The translations under genes and the position numbers were made by a program. From contig CATLAK010000014.1 in the NCBI GenBank assembly GCA_949878435.1, forward strand, positions 1 through 64,000: 64,000 bases of DNA, given 5' to 3'. Shown one piece after another: positions 62,475 through 64,000 of the stretch (position 1 is its first letter; the number at the start of each line of letters is the position of its first letter). The DNA is from an uncultured Lachnospiraceae bacterium. GTDB taxonomy: Bacteria > Bacillota > Clostridia > Lachnospirales > Lachnospiraceae. The notes beneath the pieces were generated by a model. That model had not been told where the DNA came from. It made no database searches and worked only from the letters and a program-made list of their open reading frames with translations.

Positions 62475-64000
62475 TTACATCATGCCGCCCATTCCTGCGC
62501 CGCCTGCGGGCATTGCAGGTGCATCTTCTTTGATGTTTGCCACAACAGATTCTGTTGTGAGCAGAGTGGATGCAACACTTGTAGCATTCTGGAGCGCGCT
62601 TCTTGTAACTTTTGCAGGATCAAGGATACCTGCTGTCACCATATCCACATATTCTTCCTTCAAAGCGTCAAATCCAACGCCGACTTCGGACTCGCTGACC
62701 TTGTTGATGATCACGCTGCCTTCCAGACCTGCATTTGCCACGATATGGTACAAAGGAGCTTCCAGCGCTTTCAAAACGATCTGAGCGCCCGTCTTCTCGT
62801 CGCCTTCCATGGTCTCTGCCAGCTTTGCAACATCCTTTGCTGCATGGATATAAGCTGCGCCGCCGCCGCAGATAATGCCTTCATCCACTGCTGCCCTGGT
62901 AGCTGCAAGAGCATCTTCAAGACGAAGTTTTGCTTCTTTCATTTCGGTTTCAGTAGCAGCGCCTACACGGATGACAGCTACGCCGCCTGCCAGTTTTGCA
63001 AGTCTTTCCTGCAATTTTTCTCTATCGAAATCTGAAGTAGTCTCCTCAATCTGTCCCTTGATCTGATTGATTCTTGCCGCAATTGCTGCCTTATCGCCTT
63101 CACCGTCAACGATGACTGTGTTTTCCTTCTGAACCTTAACGGATTTTGCACGTCCTAACTGATCCATTGTGGTCTCTTTCAAGTCAAGACCAAGTTCTTC
63201 GCTGATGACCTGACCGCCTGTAAGGATGGCAATGTCTTCCAGCATGGCTTTTCTTCTGTCGCCGTAACCGGGTGCCTTAACTGCTACTACATTGAAGGTT
63301 CCGCGCAGTTTGTTTACGATCAGTGTGGTGAGTGCTTCCCCTTCCACATCCTCTGCGATGATGAGAAGCTTTGCGCCTGATTGTACGATCTGCTCTAACA
63401 AAGGCAGGATTTCCTGAATGTTGGAAATCTTCTTATCTGTAATCAAAATATAAGGATTTTCAAGAACTGCTTCCATCTTATCCATATCTGTAGCCATGTA
63501 CGCGGAAATATAGCCTCTGTCAAACTGCATACCTTCTACCAGATCAAGTTCTGTCTGCATTGTCTTGCTCTCTTCAATGGTAATGACGCCGTCGCCGGAA
63601 ACCTTTTCCATAGCGTCTGCAACCAGCTGTCCTACTTCGTCATCGCCTGCGGAGATTGCTGCAACTCTTGCAATGTGTTCTTTGCCTTTCACTTTAGAGC
63701 TCATCTTTGCGATTGCTTCAACAGCTGTATCGGTAGCTTTTTTCATGCCCTTTCTTAAGATGATCGGGTTAGCGCCTGCTGCCAGGTTCTTCATTCCTGC
63801 ATTTACCATTGCCTGTGCAAGTACGGTTGCCGTTGTGGTACCGTCACCGGCCACATCGTTTGTCTTGGTTGCAACTTCTTTGACTAACTGTGCGCCCATG
63901 TTTTCAAAAGCGTCTTCCAGTTCGATTTCCTTTGCAATGGTAACACCATCATTGGTAATAAGAGGTGCGCCGAAGGACTTATCAAGTACTACGTTTCTTC
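62475..64000 (-). CDS. groEL: Chaperonin GroEL (partial, 5' end outside window)
   Basis: The last about 508 residues of the 60-kDa chaperonin; the gene runs off the right edge. The first visible residues [18 protein letters not shown] lie in the N-terminal equatorial domain, followed by the ATP-binding [12 protein letters not shown], apical and intermediate domains, and the Gly/Met-rich C-terminal tail GGAGMGGMM. It folds cytoplasmic proteins with GroES, whose gene normally lies upstream, beyond the window. Confidence 0.98.
   Translation of the reverse strand, partial: RNVVLDKSFGAPLITNDGVTIAKEIELEDAFENMGAQLVKEVATKTNDVAGDGTTTATVLAQAMVNAGMKNLAAGANPIILRKGMKKATDTAVEAIAKMSSKVKGKEHIARVAAISAGDDEVGQLVADAMEKVSGDGVITIEESKTMQTELDLVEGMQFDRGYISAYMATDMDKMEAVLENPYILITDKKISNIQEILPLLEQIVQSGAKLLIIAEDVEGEALTTLIVNKLRGTFNVVAVKAPGYGDRRKAMLEDIAILTGGQVISEELGLDLKETTMDQLGRAKSVKVQKENTVIVDGEGDKAAIAARINQIKGQIEETTSDFDREKLQERLAKLAGGVAVIRVGAATETEMKEAKLRLEDALAATRAAVDEGIICGGGAAYIHAAKDVAKLAETMEGDEKTGAQIVLKALEAPLYHIVANAGLEGSVIINKVSESEVGVGFDALKEEYVDMVTAGILDPAKVTRSALQNATSVASTLLTTESVVANIKEDAPAMPAGGAGMGGMM

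Noticed and set aside
1-64000. CRISPR array, tRNA or rRNA genes
   Set aside because: No regularly spaced direct repeats and no cloverleaf or rRNA sequence were recognised on either strand.

Overview
The window looks like a chromosomal segment of a low-to-moderate-GC anaerobic Firmicute, most likely a Lachnospiraceae-type clostridium. The reasons are a dcw cell-wall cluster with two class B penicillin-binding proteins (the pbpB/spoVD layout of spore formers), a priA-def-fmt-rsmB-rlmN-stp-prkC-rsgA operon, a SCIFF peptide with its radical-SAM maturase beside secDF, HemZ, a glmS ribozyme and an agr-type peptide quorum-sensing locus. Assignments rest on motifs and gene order read by eye; no database search was run. 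Most genes are on the minus strand.

Layout, right to left along the minus-strand operons. 62.5-64 kb: 3' part of groEL. 58-62.3 kb: relA/spoT-type (p)ppGpp enzyme, an MBL-fold hydrolase and a DUF3048 lipoprotein. 54.2-57.9 kb: glmS under a glmS ribozyme, then hemZ. 50.3-54 kb: agr-like locus with agrBD on the plus strand converging on agrCA on the minus strand, plus an XRE regulator. 47-50 kb: an Rpn/PD-(D/E)XK gene, a small membrane protein and a CBS/CorC membrane protein. 41.2-47 kb: scfA-scfB-secDF-recJ. 28.5-40.9 kb: one long operon murE-priA-def-fmt-Zn peptidase-rsmB-rlmN-stp-prkC-rsgA. 20.3-28.2 kb: an accessory block (serine hydrolase, ABC exporter pair, two-component system, broken AraC gene) inserted between the housekeeping rsgA and ychF. 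18-20 kb: ychF-lgt. 0.17-17.7 kb: dcw cluster mraZ-rsmH-ftsL-pbp-spoVD-mraY-murD-ftsW-murA-ftsQ, preceded by MraZ boxes.

The most striking find is in the dcw cluster. The second PBP gene, at the spoVD position, is split by a 5,792-bp element (about 6575-12374). The element carries a large serine recombinase, a small upstream ORF, an ABC importer with its own promoter and two large compound hairpins. An 8-bp core (GGTTACAG) is present at both junctions. Joining the halves at the core restores an exact in-frame 576-residue PBP with STFK, SCN and KTAT motifs, and the crossover falls in the codon for the Asn of the SxN motif. Both sites are dyadic around the core. This is the layout of a sigK-skin-like excisable intervening element, here placed in a cortex/cell-wall transpeptidase gene.

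A second unusual signal is a family of three compound hairpins (8379-8682, 8838-9231, 51674-51976). Two share a core of about 165 bp (roughly 87% identical by hand alignment) with covarying stems but have completely different, self-complementary outer arms of 70 and 114 bp. The third is a diverged member lying between agrD and agrC. The agr locus also encodes an AgrD whose predicted ring residue is serine, implying a lactone rather than thiolactone autoinducer.
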